Origin: an uncultured Bacteroidales bacterium
GTDB taxonomy: Bacteria; Bacteroidota; Bacteroidia; Bacteroidales; Paludibacteraceae
DNA length: 64,000 bases
Direction of reading: 5' to 3'
Assembly: GCA_902766045.1 (NCBI GenBank)
Contig: CACXCA010000074.1
Span: forward strand, 1 to 64,000
This document shows, in pieces, positions 63,424 through 64,000 of the stretch. The position numbers and the translations under genes are program-made. The notes beneath the pieces were generated by a model, which saw nothing but the letters and a program-made list of their open reading frames with translations, was not told the origin of the DNA and searched no databases. The stretch's first letter is position 1. Each line of letters starts with the position of its first letter.

Positions 63424-64000
63424 TGAAACGTCAATTACATACATTCGCATTATTTTTAATTTCTGTCACTCTATACGGACAATGTGACACAACATGGTAC
63501 ACAGGAGAAGGAACCCAATATGGTGGTATTGCTGGCACAAATGGAGGCAATTGTGGTATTTTTGTTGACAAGGATGATTTCCGTCACTGCGCAATGAACC
63601 ACACTCAATATGACAGTAGCTACGCATGTGGTGCATGTGTAAGAGTAATTGGACCTCTGGGCGAAATAAACCTTAAGGTTGTAGATAGATGTCCAGAATG
63701 TAAACCTGGAGACATTGACTTATCAACTGATGCATTTACCTCAATTGCAAAATTAGAGGATGGTCGTGTGAAAATACAATGGCAATACATTCCATGTCAA
63801 GATAATGACAAAACTATAAAAATGTACATAGACAATGGCTCAAGTCCGTATTATTTCAAGGCACTCTTTTATGATATAAAACACCGCATCAAAACAGTTG
63901 AATGGAAAACACAGGAGGGGAAATACATCCCTATCCATCGTGAAATGTACAATTATTTTGTAGCTCTCAGTGGGATAGACGAAGGTCGAACTGAATGTGG
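63420..64000 (+). CDS. Secreted expansin-like protein, 3' end outside the window
   Basis: Partial: at least 193 residues, cut by the window end, with ATGs at 63420 and 63423 overlapping the previous TGA. Signal peptide at 1-20 (LYG-QCD). Residues 22-125 match the double-psi beta-barrel D1 domain of bacterial expansins: C-G-A-C-V-R-V near 70-76, V-V-D89-R-C, then G-D-I-D100-L-S-x-D-A-F, with D100 at the key aspartate place. Residues 126-194 match the cellulose-binding D2 domain (S-S-P-Y144-Y145-F, then M-Y177-N-Y-F). Expansins loosen cellulose/xyloglucan walls without hydrolysis. Eight cysteines in D1 and no dockerin suggest a disulfide-stabilised, single-module secreted protein. EXLX1-type naming is not certain. 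Confidence 0.75.
   Translation, partial: MMKRQLHTFALFLISVTLYGQCDTTWYTGEGTQYGGIAGTNGGNCGIFVDKDDFRHCAMNHTQYDSSYACGACVRVIGPLGEINLKVVDRCPECKPGDIDLSTDAFTSIAKLEDGRVKIQWQYIPCQDNDKTIKMYIDNGSSPYYFKALFYDIKHRIKTVEWKTQEGKYIPIHREMYNYFVALSGIDEGRTEC

Overview
The window is a chromosomal segment of an AT-rich member of the Bacteroidetes, almost certainly order Bacteroidales. The signs are type IX secretion genes (porU, porV), many Bacteroidetes-type -7 promoter boxes (TAnnTTTG, several with TTG or TTTG 19-21 bases upstream), a SecA of about 1,100 residues, lipoproteins with short leaders, TPR/TonB-C proteins, a DUF6242-type lipoprotein, menaquinone and Kdo synthesis, and a single tRNA-Ser. The sequence alone does not fix the family, although the order FAH-family gene, porU, porV, ispF resembles what I remember from Porphyromonas.

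Layout. 1-0.7 kb: the first codons of a PD-(D/E)XK transposase-like gene and a cluster of GC-rich inverted repeats. 0.7-9.6 kb: a small lipoprotein, menA, kdsA, an ACT-ACT-metallo-beta-lactamase protein, a TSCPD protein, a PagL-like barrel, dacB, a DUF6242 lipoprotein and a PfkB kinase. 9.7-24.2 kb: nfo and apgM, a giant T9SS type B surface protein with about twelve Ig-like modules, then FAH, porU, porV, ispF and a LysE-type exporter. 24.3-33 kb: a PUR-like protein, two paralogous TPR proteins (one ending in a TonB-C domain), a sugar nucleotidyltransferase with galE, clpS, a lone TonB-C protein and a secreted unknown. 33-45.7 kb: purL, then secA-lgt-nagB-pgm as one operon, and a polyprenyl-phosphate sugar transferase.

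The most unusual region is 46.45-57.05 kb on the minus strand. It is a tight five-gene operon: a membrane-anchored VWA protein, a 1,094-residue tubulin/FtsZ-superfamily protein with a clear GGTGSG loop, a 905-residue membrane protein whose N-terminus looks like a second, G-loop-less tubulin-like domain, a polytopic protein with a cytoplasmic transglutaminase-like domain, and an anchored HExxH...E metallopeptidase. By predicted topology the parts lie on both sides of the inner membrane. I infer a GTP-driven membrane-associated machine. Tubulin-like/VWA pairs were reported earlier by comparative genomics, but I do not recognise this five-part version as characterised.

The right end holds ridA, an exbB-4TM-exbD-exbD energy-coupling operon (a natural partner for the TonB-C proteins at 24.8 and 31.2 kb), tRNA-Ser(GGA), an HD hydrolase, tatD, rplU-rpmA, a bifunctional-nuclease-domain protein and, cut by the window edge, a secreted expansin-like protein. 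No rRNA, CRISPR array, prophage or intact insertion sequence was seen.
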